Of a stretch of 64,000 nt of DNA, positions 1 through 8,952 are shown in pieces. How positions within the stretch are numbered: position 1 is the first letter of the stretch; the number at the start of each line of letters is the position of its first letter. Source of the DNA: Pseudomonas marginalis (GTDB taxonomy: Bacteria; Pseudomonadota; Gammaproteobacteria; Pseudomonadales; Pseudomonadaceae); NCBI RefSeq assembly GCF_024169655.1, contig NZ_JALJWV010000001.1, positions 2,299,001 through 2,363,000 of the forward strand, given 5' to 3'. Made by a program: the position numbers and the translations under genes. The notes beneath the pieces were generated by a model that was given only the letters and a program-made list of their open reading frames with translations, had not been told where the DNA came from and did not search any database.

Positions 1-517
1 GCTCTGCGAAGAAAACCGCGTGATTACCGGTGGTGGTGCGAGTGCGGCGATGGACCTGATGCTTCACCTGATCCGCCGCTTCGGCTCGCCGGAACTGGCT
101 CACACTTGTGGCAAATACCTACTGATCGACACGGTGCGCACGGTGCAGTCGGTGTACGCCATGTGGTCGTTGCCCAAGAACCATGGCGACGCGCAGATAC
201 TGCGCGTGCAGCATTGGCTGGAGCAGCACTGCGCCCAGACGCTGGCGATTGACGACGTGGCCGGGCGCTTTGGTTTTGGTGTGCGTAATTTCAAGCGGCG
301 TTTCAAGGAAGCCACCGGTTATACACCGATCGCCTATGTGCAGACCCTGCGCCTGGAGCGCGCCAAGCAGATGCTGGAATCGACGCGCATGACCCTCGAA
401 AGCATCACCTACGCGGTGGGCTATGAAGACAGCAACTCGTTTCGGCGCCTGTTTCAGCAGCGGGTGGGGATGCTGCCGGCGGCGTATCGCAAGCGATTTC
501 AAGCCAACAACCGATGA
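1..517 (+). CDS. GlxA-type AraC family regulator, 5' truncated
   Basis: The reading frame is open from base 2 and runs into the window from the left, so the true start lies outside. Visible first is the end of a DJ-1/PfpI-like amidotransferase domain (ITGGGASAAMDLMLHLI, a typical end of that fold in GlxA regulators). It is followed by a complete AraC-type double helix-turn-helix domain (from about ILRVQHWLEQH to the end, with the second HTH around ITYAVGYEDSNSFRRLFQ). Family members are DNA-binding transcriptional regulators in the cytoplasm. They often control quaternary amine or amino acid catabolism, but the target here cannot be read from the sequence. The GTG at 20 is an internal valine codon, not a start. 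It ends just before a hairpin shared with the minus-strand gene beyond it. Confidence 0.88.
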   Translation, partial: LCEENRVITGGGASAAMDLMLHLIRRFGSPELAHTCGKYLLIDTVRTVQSVYAMWSLPKNHGDAQILRVQHWLEQHCAQTLAIDDVAGRFGFGVRNFKRRFKEATGYTPIAYVQTLRLERAKQMLESTRMTLESITYAVGYEDSNSFRRLFQQRVGMLPAAYRKRFQANNR

Positions 518-523
518 GCAGAC

Positions 524-552
524 GAAAAAAAACCGGCTGATCAGGCCGGTTT
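524..552 (-). terminator. rho-independent terminator (minus-strand U tract)
   Basis: An 8-bp perfect inverted repeat (aaaccggc at 530-537, gccggttt at 545-552) with a 7-nt loop lies between two convergent genes. Read on the minus strand the stem is followed by a run of about eight T, so it fits best as the terminator of the repeat-protein gene. It may also stop plus-strand transcription of the AraC gene, with only three T. Confidence 0.75.
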
Positions 553-577
553 GGGGTGTTCCGCAAACAGCGCGGGG

Positions 578-964
578 TCAGGCGTTGTTGCTGTGCAGGC
601 GATCAGCACCGCCTTCGGCCAGGCCACGTTCCTGCAGGCGATCAGCACCGCCTTCGGCCAGGCCACGTTCTTGCAGGCGATCAGCACCGCCTTCAGCCAG
701 GCCACGTTCCTGCAGGCGATCAGCACCGCCTTCGGCCAGGCCACGTTCCTGCAGGCGATCAGCACCGCCTTCGGCCAGGCCACGTTCCTGCAGGCGATCA
801 GCACCGCCTTCAGCGACACGGTTGCCTTGCAGGCGATCCGCACCACCTTCGGCGACGCGATTTTCGTTGAGGCGATCAGCGCCCCCTTCAGCGACGACAG
901 GGTGGGCAAAAGCGTTTGCTGCAAGTACCGAGAAAGCGAGGCTAAGCAAGAGTTGGCGTTTCAT
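578..964 (-). CDS. secreted 13-residue tandem-repeat protein
   Basis: This 128-residue protein begins with a clear Sec signal peptide (MKRQLLLSLAFSVLAANAFA). The rest is eight units of 13 residues of the form (V/L)AEGGADRLQERG, the last ending in HSNNA. At the DNA level the unit is 39 bp, starting at 596, 635, 674, 713, 752, 791, 830 and 869. Units 1-5 in plus-strand order are nearly identical and the outer ones more diverged, so copy number has probably changed recently. A GGAG sequence 8 bases upstream supports the ATG at 964. I recall short secreted Pseudomonas proteins with similar repeats but no established function. No enzyme motif is visible. It is probably periplasmic or extracellular and lacks internal cysteine. 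Confidence 0.85.
   Translation of the reverse strand: MKRQLLLSLAFSVLAANAFAHPVVAEGGADRLNENRVAEGGADRLQGNRVAEGGADRLQERGLAEGGADRLQERGLAEGGADRLQERGLAEGGADRLQERGLAEGGADRLQERGLAEGGADRLHSNNA
596..907. repeat. 39-bp tandem repeat array (8 units)
   Basis: The period is exactly 39 bp with eight units, the core beginning caggcgatcagcaccgcctt. It lies entirely inside the coding sequence of the repeat protein, and 39 is a multiple of three, so copy-number change keeps frame. This is a plausible variable-number repeat locus. Confidence 0.9.
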
Positions 965-1073
965 GAGAGTGTGCTCCGAGTGTTTGATTAGGGTGTTGCC
1001 TGGTGTGGGTTTGATGTTACGCGTTGCTATTTTTAAGAGAACTTCATTGGGTTAATGGTGACTATCGATGCCA

Positions 1074-1101
1074 GCGATAGCCCGTGTGGGCGGGCTATCG
1101 C
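1074..1101. other. GC-rich hairpin downstream of pirin gene
   Basis: An 11-bp perfect inverted repeat (gcgatagcccg at 1074-1084, cgggctatcgc at 1091-1101) with a 6-nt loop, 7 bases past the pirin stop codon on the minus strand. No U tract follows on either strand, so it may be an RNA-stabilising or factor-dependent end rather than an intrinsic terminator. Confidence 0.5.
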
Positions 1102-1108
1102 GCAGCGG

Positions 1109-1831
1109 TCACGGCATCTGCGGCAGTTCCAGGGGGCGCAGGTCAAACACCAGTACTTCGGCATCCTCACCGTGGCTCAGGTGGATCTGACGCTCATCAC
1201 GCACGCGGGCACCGTCGCCTTCCTGCAGGCGCTGGCCGTTGATCTCGACGCTGCCACGGGCCACATGGATGTACACGTGGCGGTCCGGCGCCACGTCCAG
1301 GCGTGCGCTTTCGTCGGCGTTGAACAGCCCGGCGTACACCCGTGCATCCTGACGCACGTGCAGGGAGCCGTCGGCGCCATCCGGCGAGATGATCAACTGC
1401 AAGCGTCCACGTTTCTGCGCTGCGCTGAAGTGCTCTTGCTGATAGCGCGGCTCGGCGCCGGCCACATTCGGCACGATCCAGATTTGCAGGAAGTGCACGC
1501 CACGGCTCTGGCTATGGTTGAACTCGCTGTGGGCTACGCCGCTGCCGGCGCTCATCAGTTGCACATCGCCGGGACGGATCACCGAACCGGTGCCCAGGGT
1601 GTCCTTGTGTTCCAGGGCGCCTTCAAGCACATAGGAGAAAATCTCCATGTCGCGGTGCGGGTGCTGGCCGAAGCCACGGCCTGCGGCGACGCGGTCATCG
1701 TTGATCACCAGCAGGTCGGAAAAACCCTGTTCGGCGGGGTTCCAGTAGTTGGCGAACGAGAAGGTGTGGAACGACGTCAACCAACCGTGATTGGCGGCGC
1801 CGCGGTCGGAGGCTTTGCGAAGGGTCAGCAT
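1109..1831 (-). CDS. yhaK: YhaK-type pirin family bicupin
   Basis: A 240-residue two-cupin protein of the pirin/quercetin 2,3-dioxygenase-like family. The N-terminal cupin carries the metal-binding signature GFGQHPHRDMEI and, further on, the SGVAHSEFNHS stretch expected to supply the other ligands. The start (MLTLRKASDRG) and the length fit YhaK-type pirins, which respond to oxidative or nitrosative stress in enterobacteria. Its natural substrate is not known. It is transcribed divergently from a GlxA-type regulator beginning at 2012, which makes that regulator a candidate controller. A second, longer pirin of a different subfamily is found at 60437-61303 in the same window. Confidence 0.9.
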   Translation of the reverse strand: MLTLRKASDRGAANHGWLTSFHTFSFANYWNPAEQGFSDLLVINDDRVAAGRGFGQHPHRDMEIFSYVLEGALEHKDTLGTGSVIRPGDVQLMSAGSGVAHSEFNHSQSRGVHFLQIWIVPNVAGAEPRYQQEHFSAAQKRGRLQLIISPDGADGSLHVRQDARVYAGLFNADESARLDVAPDRHVYIHVARGSVEINGQRLQEGDGARVRDERQIHLSHGEDAEVLVFDLRPLELPQMP

Positions 1832-2011
1832 GGTGGTGTCCTCAAGTCAGAGCGGGCTGCGAAATGCAGGGCGCTTGCGTTGAGAAGAAGGTTACTGGTT
1901 ACTGAAATATTCATTAAGGAGCTGATATTTGAATAACTGTCACGTTTAAGTTGACAGTCTCAGGCGTGGCATAATGGCCGCTGCCTTCCTTCCTGATGGA
2001 CGTCTCTCTCT

Positions 2012-2962
2012 ATGAACACCGTGGCCATGGCGCTGTTTCCAGACTTCCTCCTGCTCGACATGGCCGGTCCGCTTGAAGTGTTTTCGATTGCCAACCGCTA
2101 CCTGCCAGCGGCGCAGCACTATCAGATCCTGACCGTCGGCACCGAGCCCGGCCCGCTGCGTGCGTCCAATGGCGTGGTCGTCCAGCCCGACCTGCTGCTG
2201 GCCCAGGCGCACGAGGCCTATGACCTGCTGTTGGTGCCGGGTGGCCCCGGTGCCTATAACGAATGCCACCCCGACCTGTTGCCCTGGCTCAAGGCCGCCG
2301 CCCCGCGCGCGCGGCGCTTCGGCTCGATCTGCACCGGTGCCTTCGTGCTCGGGCATGCCGGGCTGCTCGACGGCCACCACGTGACCACCCACTGGCATTA
2401 CACCGAGCGGCTGATCAAGGCTTTCCCCCAGGCCATCGTCGAAACCGATCGCATCTACCTGCAAGACGGTCGCCTGATCACTTCGGGTGGGGTGACGGCG
2501 GGCATCGACCTGGCGCTGTCGGTCGTCGCTCAGGACCACGGCAAGCAGGTGGCAGTGGACGTGGCCAAAGTGCTGCTGGTGGTGATGAAACGCCAGGGCG
2601 GGCAGGCCCAGTTCAGCCCGATGACCGCCGCCGTGGCGCCCCAGGAAACCGCGATCACGCGGGTGCAGAACCAGGTGCTGGGGCATCTGGACCAGCCGTT
2701 CACCATCGAATCCATGGCGGCGCTGGCGGGCATGAGTGCGCGGCACTTTGCGCGATTGTTCGCCAAAGAAGTGCAGATGACGCCCATGGCGTTCCTGCAA
2801 GGCGCGCGCATCGACCGCGCCCGGCACTTGCTGGAAACCACCGACCTGCCGCTCAAGACCGTGGCCTTTCACGCAGGCTTCGGCAGCGTGCGACATATGC
2901 GCTTTCTGTTCAGTGAAAAACTCGGCCTTAACCCCACCCAATACCGCCAGCAGTTCAGTTAA
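2012..2962 (+). CDS. GlxA family transcriptional regulator
   Basis: A 316-residue protein. Residues 1 to about 185 form a DJ-1/PfpI-like domain with the nucleophile-elbow region GSICTGAFVLGHAGLLDG and the matching LITSGGVTAGIDLAL. Residues about 215-316 form an AraC-type HTH pair ending NPTQYRQQFS. The DJ-1 part in this family senses a small molecule or is inert. The cysteine in ICTGAF is retained. It is divergent from the pirin gene with a 180-bp shared promoter region, which suggests local regulation, but this is inference. Length and both domains look complete. Confidence 0.9.
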   Translation: MNTVAMALFPDFLLLDMAGPLEVFSIANRYLPAAQHYQILTVGTEPGPLRASNGVVVQPDLLLAQAHEAYDLLLVPGGPGAYNECHPDLLPWLKAAAPRARRFGSICTGAFVLGHAGLLDGHHVTTHWHYTERLIKAFPQAIVETDRIYLQDGRLITSGGVTAGIDLALSVVAQDHGKQVAVDVAKVLLVVMKRQGGQAQFSPMTAAVAPQETAITRVQNQVLGHLDQPFTIESMAALAGMSARHFARLFAKEVQMTPMAFLQGARIDRARHLLETTDLPLKTVAFHAGFGSVRHMRFLFSEKLGLNPTQYRQQFS

Positions 2963-3112
2963 CGACAGGATGTCCGTCTCGCGCACCCGATTGTCCGTAT
3001 CGCTCCCCGTGCCAGCATTGCCCTGTCACGGCGAGCTGGCAAGATAACGGCAGGCCCATGGAAGAAGGATGCGCAGGCGCCCAAGCTCGGGTGTTTCAGC
3101 GCTTTTACGCAG

Positions 3113-4564
3113 ATGAACAACGACCATGCGATGCGCTTTGGCCCCTACACCTTTCACCGCCAGCAGCGCCTGGTCAGCAAGGCGGGCATGCCTGTGCCGT
3201 TGGGCGGGCGCGCGTTGGATATCCTGGCGGTGCTGCTCGAAGCGCCGGGGCAATTTGTCGGCAAAGACACCCTGATCGCCCGCGTCTGGCCGTGCAGCGT
3301 GGTGGAAGAGAACAACCTGCGGGTGCATATCGCCGCCCTGCGCCGTGCATTGGACGGCCGTCGCTACATTCTCAATGACCCCCAGCGCGGCTATTGCTGC
3401 GCCGCGCCGCTGCAGGATGCCGCCCGCCACGTGGCACTGCGGCACAACCTTGCGACCCGACTCAGCCCGTTGATCGGCCGCGACGAACTCTTGGGTGCGC
3501 TGGTCCGGCGCCTGTCCGGGCAACGCCTGATGACCTTGACCGGAGGCGCCGGCGTCGGCAAGAGCAGCCTGGCGCTGGCGTTGGCCGAGCGCGTGTTGCC
3601 GCGTTATCGCGACGGCGTATGGTGGCTGGACCTGGCCAGCGTCGATGCGCCCACGGCAATCCTGCGTCACGTGGCCCAGACCCTTGGGCTCGAGGCGTGT
3701 GACAGTGCCTCGGCGTTATCCCGTCAATTGGCCTCGCGCCAGTTACTGTTGGTGCTCGATGGTGCCGACGTATTGCTCGGTGCCTGCCGTCATCTGGCGC
3801 GCGCGCTGCAGGCCAGCGCGCCCGGAGTGACGCTGTTGTTGAGCAGTCGCGAAGCCTTGCGGGTGCCCGGCGAGTGGGTGCAGCGCGTGCCTCGCCTGGC
3901 GCTGCCGATGCCGTCCGCCTGGGGCAGTGTCGAGCAGGCGATGGCCTACTCGGCGGTGCAGGTGTTCGTTGCGCGGGTGCGCGCCAGTCAGCAAGGGTTT
4001 GCCCTGCGCTCCCAGGACTTGCCGGCGCTGCGCGATATCTGCCGCCGGCTCGACGGTATCCCTTTGGCCCTGGAACTGGCAGCCGCCCAGGTCGACGCCC
4101 TCGGCGTGCAGGGCTTGCAGGTGCAATTGCGCAGTGGTCTGCAAGTGCTGGCGCGCGGTCGGCGCACGGCGGTGGAACGGCACCGATCCCTGGCGGCGGC
4201 CCTGGATTGGTCATACGAGCGCCTGAGCCTGCCGGAGCGCTGGATGTTCCTGCAACTGGGGCTGTTCAAGATGGCGGTGAGCTTGCCCGCCCTGACTCAG
4301 TTGATCGCCGGCACCGAGTTGGCCCACGCCGACCTGGCTTACCTGCTGCGGCGACTGGTCGACACCTCGCTGCTGAGCGTGGAACCCGGTCTCGGTCCCG
4401 AGCGTTATCGCCTGCTCAACAGCGTGCGCAGCTACGCCCTGGCGCAACTGCGCGACCCGCTGCAGGTGGCGCAGTTGCAGCAAGGGTATGGGCATTATCT
4501 GGGCGCGTTTTCAGGCCGGCCGTTTGTCTTGCAACTCGTCGAGCAGGCGGCGCACGCCGATTAG
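3113..4564 (+). CDS. winged-helix/STAND ATPase regulator, short form
   Basis: A 483-residue protein. It has an N-terminal OmpR-type winged helix (about residues 5-100, ending YILNDPQRGYCCAAP), then a NACHT/NB-ARC-like ATPase with Walker A GGAGVGKSS and a kinase-2 stretch LLLVLDGADVLL. It then has a helical arm region with the conserved LDGIPLALELAAAQVDALG. The relative on the other strand (4511-7273) continues for another roughly 430 residues of TPR-like helices, which are missing here. The reading frame ends 54 bases inside that neighbour's antisense 3' end, and the last 15-20 residues look like antisense coding. This suggests a 3'-truncated paralogue whose stop is fortuitous. No convincing ribosome-binding site was seen, so the start is uncertain. 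Ligand and targets are unknown. Confidence 0.75.
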   Translation: MNNDHAMRFGPYTFHRQQRLVSKAGMPVPLGGRALDILAVLLEAPGQFVGKDTLIARVWPCSVVEENNLRVHIAALRRALDGRRYILNDPQRGYCCAAPLQDAARHVALRHNLATRLSPLIGRDELLGALVRRLSGQRLMTLTGGAGVGKSSLALALAERVLPRYRDGVWWLDLASVDAPTAILRHVAQTLGLEACDSASALSRQLASRQLLLVLDGADVLLGACRHLARALQASAPGVTLLLSSREALRVPGEWVQRVPRLALPMPSAWGSVEQAMAYSAVQVFVARVRASQQGFALRSQDLPALRDICRRLDGIPLALELAAAQVDALGVQGLQVQLRSGLQVLARGRRTAVERHRSLAAALDWSYERLSLPERWMFLQLGLFKMAVSLPALTQLIAGTELAHADLAYLLRRLVDTSLLSVEPGLGPERYRLLNSVRSYALAQLRDPLQVAQLQQGYGHYLGAFSGRPFVLQLVEQAAHAD

Positions 4565-7273
4565 GTCCTGGGTGGCGAACCCTTCGGTGAATCGCGCGTA
4601 GACCGCGTTCAGCAGCTCGTGGGCCGCTTGCCGGCGGTCCTGGCGCTGCCACAGCCGCGCCAGTGCGGTCGCACTGCGTAACTCCCAGGCCAGCGCACCT
4701 TGCTGGTGCGCCAGGCCCAACGCGTCGAGCAGCAGTGCTTCTGCCGCCTGGGGATCGTCGATGTGCTCGGCGCGCACCCGCAGAATCTCCGCAGTACACC
4801 AGCCGGCCGCGCCGTTTCTGGCGCGTTCGAACATCGCCGTGTCCACCGCAGTCGCGTTGAAGGTCACCAGGGTGTCTGCGACCAGGCCGAGCCCGTGCAT
4901 GTCTTGCTCTGGCGCCGTGCCGGCGTAGTGTCTGGCCCAGGTGTGAAACAGCTGCACCGAGTGTTTTTGCGCTTGTTGCATCAACAGGTCCAGCAGTGAA
5001 TGCGCCGTGGTCGCGTCGCCGTTGTAGCGGGCGATGACCACCCCGGCCAGGGCCAGGGTGTAGCAGATCGAGGTGCCGTGGTTGATCTGCAGCGCCAGTT
5101 CCAGGGCCTGGTTCGCGGTGCGCCAGGCGCGCTCCGGGAAGCCCCGCAGCCACAGGATGCGGGCGAGGATCGTCAGAGAGGCGACGCTCTGGTCGTACTG
5201 CACGCCGAAGCCATGGGTGAACCGGTTCAGATGGCCGCTGTGGGCCATGCGCTGGATCACCTGTTCGGCATTGTGCTGGGCCAACGCCTGGTCACCCGCA
5301 AAGTGCTGGGCCAGTACCCGCAGGCGTTGGGCGCTGAGGTCGAGCAAGGGGACGGCCTGGGGGCCGAGTTGATCGAAGTGCAGGCTTTGCGCAAGCGCCT
5401 GGCGATAGTTGCCGCAACACAGGTTGACCGCCATGTGGCCCGACACCGCACGCAACTGGCCGCTCAGGTCATTGTTCGTTTCGGCCAGGCGCCGCGCGCA
5501 GGCAAAGGCGTCAATGGTCTGCGGCGTACCGCCCTGGGTGTGATACGAGAAACTGCCCAGCGCCAGTTGCAACGCCATGTGCAAGTGCGGGTTAGGCGTC
5601 GGCGATTGCGCCAGCCGCGCGAGCGCCTTGCCCACGTACAGCCCGTGCTCCCTCAGCAGTGACAGCTCCTGCCACAACGGCATCGCGCTGACCGTCAGGC
5701 GAATCCCCAACAGGTGCGCGCCCTGGTCGCCGAGGCCCCAATCCAGCGCGGTGCGGATGTCTTCGCGCAGGGGCGCATAGCGGTCGATCCAGGGCTGGGT
5801 CGCGGTCCGTTCCCAATCTTCCCGTGCCTGTTCCATCAAGGCCAGGCAGCGTGCGGCGTGGCGCTCGCGGGTGGTGTCGAGTTCAGCGGCCACGCTGAGC
5901 TTTTCCAGGGCGTAGGTGCGGGTGATGTCGAGCAGGCGGTAGACCATTTCGTCATCGCCGGGCTCGACATTGAGCAGCGACTTGGCAACCAGTTGGGTGA
6001 TCGAACCCAGCACCTCGGCCGGCGCAATCTGCTCCCCGGCGATCACCGCCGCCGCGCTGGCCAGGCTGAAGCCGCCACGAAACACCGCCAGGCGGCGCAA
6101 GCAGATCTGTTCGCAGGGCGAGAGCAGGTCGAAACTCCAGTCCAGCGTGGCGCGCAAGGTCTGCTGACGGGGCAGGGCGCTACGGCGGCCACGGGTCAGC
6201 AGGCGAAAGTTGTCTTCCATCTGCACCAGCAGGCCCGGCAGGCCGAAGCGTTCGATCTGCGCCGCCACCAGCTCGATGGCCAGCGGGATACCGTCGAGGC
6301 GCTGGCAGATGTCAATCGCCAGCGGCAGTTCGGCTTCGCTGAGCGCGAAGCTGTCCTGATGGGACATGGCCCGTTCGATCAACAGTTGCAGGGCTGGATA
6401 GCCCAGGGCCTGGGCACGGTTGCCGGTGGCGGGCGGGCAGGCCAGCGGCTCCAGGCGCTGCACGTATTCACCCTCGGCACGCAGTGCTTCACGGCTGGTG
6501 GTGAGGATGTGCAGGTCGGGCGCGTGGCGCAGCAGGGTTTCGCTGATCAGCGCGATGTCGTCGAGCAGGTGTTCGCAGTTGTCGATCACCAACAGCAACT
6601 GGCGCGCCTGCAGGCTGCGCGCCAGGGTGAGCAGCGGCGCGTGTTCGGCGAGTGTGAGGTCGAGCAGGGCGGCGAGGTTGGGCAGGATCATCGACGGCGT
6701 GCTGAGGGGCGCCAGGTCCAGCAGGCGGATACCGTCGCGGTAGTGCCCGATCAACAATTCGGCGACGCGCAGCGCCACCGTGGTCTTGCCGATGCCCCCC
6801 GCGCCGGTCAGGGTGATAAAACGTTGTTGCGGCAATTGCTGCACCAGCGCATCGATCAGCGCCTGGCGGCCGATCATCCGCGTGCGGCGCAGCGGCAGGT
6901 TATGGGCCTGGCTTTGGGGAATACCGTCGGCTGGAATGGTCATCGGTTCGATGCTCAGTGGCGCCACAAAACTGTAACCGCGCTGGGCCACGGTGACGAT
7001 ATAGCGCTGCCCGGCCTGGCCATCGCCGAGGGCCTTGCGCAACGCCGCCATATGCACCCGCAGGTTGCCGTCTTCGACCACGCTTTTGGGCCAGACCCGC
7101 GCGATCAGTTCCTGCTTGCTCACCACATTGCCGGCCTGTTCCAGCAGGATCAGCAGGATCTCCACCGCCCGCCGTCCCAGGCGCAGCGGCCGGCCCGCCT
7201 CCAGTACCAGGCGTTGGCGTGGGTGGATCCGGTACGGGCCGAAGTGCACGGCCTGTTCGCTGAGGTCGCTCAT
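4511..7273 (-). CDS. winged-helix/STAND ATPase/TPR regulator
   Basis: A 920-residue signal-transduction ATPase. Residues about 8-105 are an OmpR-type winged helix (FGPYRIHPRQRLV to YIVTVAQRGYSFVAP). Residues about 135-400 are an NB-ARC/NACHT-like module with Walker A GAGGIGKTT, kinase-2 LLLVIDNCEHLL, and the LDGIPLAIELVAAQIERFG motif. Residues about 480-920 are alpha-helical, TPR-like and rich in Leu/Ala, the presumed ligand-sensing part. This architecture is common in Pseudomonas as single-protein sensors, mostly uncharacterised. It is convergent with a shorter paralogue that lacks the TPR part. The gene for a small AraC protein (7332-7727) lies just upstream on the same strand, with a gap of about 60 bases. 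Confidence 0.85.
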   Translation of the reverse strand: MSDLSEQAVHFGPYRIHPRQRLVLEAGRPLRLGRRAVEILLILLEQAGNVVSKQELIARVWPKSVVEDGNLRVHMAALRKALGDGQAGQRYIVTVAQRGYSFVAPLSIEPMTIPADGIPQSQAHNLPLRRTRMIGRQALIDALVQQLPQQRFITLTGAGGIGKTTVALRVAELLIGHYRDGIRLLDLAPLSTPSMILPNLAALLDLTLAEHAPLLTLARSLQARQLLLVIDNCEHLLDDIALISETLLRHAPDLHILTTSREALRAEGEYVQRLEPLACPPATGNRAQALGYPALQLLIERAMSHQDSFALSEAELPLAIDICQRLDGIPLAIELVAAQIERFGLPGLLVQMEDNFRLLTRGRRSALPRQQTLRATLDWSFDLLSPCEQICLRRLAVFRGGFSLASAAAVIAGEQIAPAEVLGSITQLVAKSLLNVEPGDDEMVYRLLDITRTYALEKLSVAAELDTTRERHAARCLALMEQAREDWERTATQPWIDRYAPLREDIRTALDWGLGDQGAHLLGIRLTVSAMPLWQELSLLREHGLYVGKALARLAQSPTPNPHLHMALQLALGSFSYHTQGGTPQTIDAFACARRLAETNNDLSGQLRAVSGHMAVNLCCGNYRQALAQSLHFDQLGPQAVPLLDLSAQRLRVLAQHFAGDQALAQHNAEQVIQRMAHSGHLNRFTHGFGVQYDQSVASLTILARILWLRGFPERAWRTANQALELALQINHGTSICYTLALAGVVIARYNGDATTAHSLLDLLMQQAQKHSVQLFHTWARHYAGTAPEQDMHGLGLVADTLVTFNATAVDTAMFERARNGAAGWCTAEILRVRAEHIDDPQAAEALLLDALGLAHQQGALAWELRSATALARLWQRQDRRQAAHELLNAVYARFTEGFATQDLIGVRRLLDELQDKRPA

Positions 7274-7331
7274 GCCTGCGCATGCTCTGAGACAAGGGGC
7301 TGCTCAGCATATTCCACGCGTGCAGCGAGCA

Positions 7332-7727
7332 CTAGGCCGCGATGACCTGCTTGTGGCGCAGTTGGTGATTGCGCCAGGTCATCGGGTTGACGCCTTCGCT
7401 GCGGGTGAACATATGGCAAAAGTGCGCCTGGTCGCAGAAGCCACATTCCAGGCTGATTTGCGTCAGGCTCAAGGACGTACCGGTGATCAATTCCTTGGCG
7501 CGCTGGATGCGCTGTTGGCGAATCCATTCCTGTGGCGACAGCCCGGTGGTGCATTTGAAGGCGCGGGAGAAGTGGCTGCGTGACAGGGCGCAGGCCTGGG
7601 CCAGGTCGGCAATCGTCAGGCTTTCGCCGAGGTTGGCGAGGATCAGTTGCTTGGCGATACGCTCGCGCCGGGGGCAGAGGCCGCCGGTCGCGCAGATGCT
7701 TGGAGCACGGTGCTCAAGTCGGGCCAT
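7332..7727 (-). CDS. minimal AraC-type HTH regulator
   Basis: A 131-residue protein consisting almost only of the AraC/XylS DNA-binding domain. The first HTH lies around LTIADLAQACALSRSHFSRAF, and the second around LTQISLECGFCDQAHFCHMF with the downstream VNPMTWRNH. There is no ligand-binding domain, only about 25 N-terminal residues. Stand-alone AraC domains of this size are common in Pseudomonas and act as monomeric regulators of nearby stress or efflux genes. It precedes the 920-residue STAND regulator on the same strand. It shares a 200-bp divergent region with a LysR gene. The targets are not evident. Confidence 0.85.
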   Translation of the reverse strand: MARLEHRAPSICATGGLCPRRERIAKQLILANLGESLTIADLAQACALSRSHFSRAFKCTTGLSPQEWIRQQRIQRAKELITGTSLSLTQISLECGFCDQAHFCHMFTRSEGVNPMTWRNHQLRHKQVIAA

Positions 7728-7930
7728 GACGAATATCCGTGGTCGATGGGAGCGTTCCCGGTGAATGGATGAGTGTAGACGGCGTCATTTTTGGAACCGA
7801 ACCGCCCGGCTGACGAGTTAATCGTTGTTAATTTCGCCAGGTGCGGGCGTAAAAAAGACAGCACAGGTGTGCAATCGCGCTCGCCTGCCGCGTGCTTAGC
7901 TAGTGCTCTGCTAACTGTTTGGATACCGCC

Positions 7931-8842
7931 ATGAACCGCAACGACCTGCGCCGTGTCGACATGAACCTGCTGGTGATTTTCGAAGCGCTGATGTTCGAGA
8001 AGAACCTGACCCGGGTCGCTGAAAAACTCTTCATGGGCCAACCGGCGGTGAGTGCGGCCCTGGGCCGTTTACGTGATTTGTTCGACGACCCGTTGCTGCT
8101 GCGCAACGGGCGGGGCATGGAGCCCACGCCACGCGCAATGGCGATACTCAAGGAGCTGCAACCGGCCATGGACACCATCTCAAGCGCCGTCAGCCGCGCC
8201 AAGGATTTCGACCCTTCCACCAGCTGTGCGGTGTTCCGCATCGGCCTGTCCGATGACGCCGAGTTCGGCCTGTTCCCGCCGTTGCTCAGCCAACTGCGTG
8301 ACGAGGCACCGGGGATTATCCTGGTGGTGCGCCGCGCCAATTACTTGTTGATGTCGTCGCTGTTGGCCAGTGGCGAGATCACTGTAGGCGTCAGCTACAC
8401 CACGGATCTGCCGGCCAATGCCAAGCGCAAGAAACTGCGCGACATACCGTGCAAGGTGCTGCGCGGCGATGGCGGCATAGAACCGCTGACCCTGGACGAA
8501 TACTGCGCGCGGCCCCATGCCATGGTGTCGTTCTCGGGGGACTTGAGCGGCAATATCGACCTCGACCTGGCGCGTATCGGCCGAGCGCGCCGGGTGGTGC
8601 TGGCGGTGCCGCAATTCAGCGGATTGCGTGCGTTACTGGCGGGCACGCAGATCATCGCGACGGTGCCGGACTACGCGGCGTGTGCCTTGACCGAAGGCAC
8701 CACGTTACGCGCACAAGACCCGCCGTTTGCGATCGATGCGGCGGAGTTGTCGATGGTGTGGAGCGGGGTGCATGACAACGACCCGGCGGAGCGTTGGTTG
8801 AGGAGCCGGATCAGCGCGCACATGTCCACTTTCCCTGTGTAG
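7931..8842 (+). CDS. LysR family transcriptional regulator (NodD-like)
   Basis: A 303-residue LysR-type regulator. The N-terminal HTH (LRRVDMNLLVIFEALMFEKN, then VAEKLFMGQPAVSAALGRLR) and the order MNLLVIFEAL place it in the NodD/PcaQ-like branch. The effector domain follows from about residue 95. The ATG at 7931 is preferred over an upstream TTG at 7919 because family members start close to the RxxDMNLL motif. It sits 110 bases upstream of, and co-directional with, the ABM/amidohydrolase/YcaC operon and is a plausible activator of it. The inducer is unknown. Confidence 0.87.
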   Translation: MNRNDLRRVDMNLLVIFEALMFEKNLTRVAEKLFMGQPAVSAALGRLRDLFDDPLLLRNGRGMEPTPRAMAILKELQPAMDTISSAVSRAKDFDPSTSCAVFRIGLSDDAEFGLFPPLLSQLRDEAPGIILVVRRANYLLMSSLLASGEITVGVSYTTDLPANAKRKKLRDIPCKVLRGDGGIEPLTLDEYCARPHAMVSFSGDLSGNIDLDLARIGRARRVVLAVPQFSGLRALLAGTQIIATVPDYAACALTEGTTLRAQDPPFAIDAAELSMVWSGVHDNDPAERWLRSRISAHMSTFPV

Positions 8843-8952
8843 GCGCCCCCTGAAAGGTCGCCCCGCCAAACAGCACAAACATCCAATTCCGAATTGCCCG
8901 TCGCCGCCAAACTCCCTCCATCGCTCAGCTCTCCAGGGGGGAAGAACACAGC

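Noticed and set aside
596..907. 39-bp regular repeats resembling a CRISPR array
   Set aside because: Repeats are contiguous without unique spacers, encode a clean signal-peptide protein on the minus strand, and no cas genes are near.
1055..1936. Long plus-strand frame across the pirin gene
   Set aside because: It is the antisense of a recognisable pirin with conserved cupin motifs; the frame shows no family features.
1951..1975. ttgaca followed by cataat as a sigma-70 promoter for the GlxA-type gene
   Set aside because: The spacer is only 13 bases, too short for a usual -35/-10 pair.
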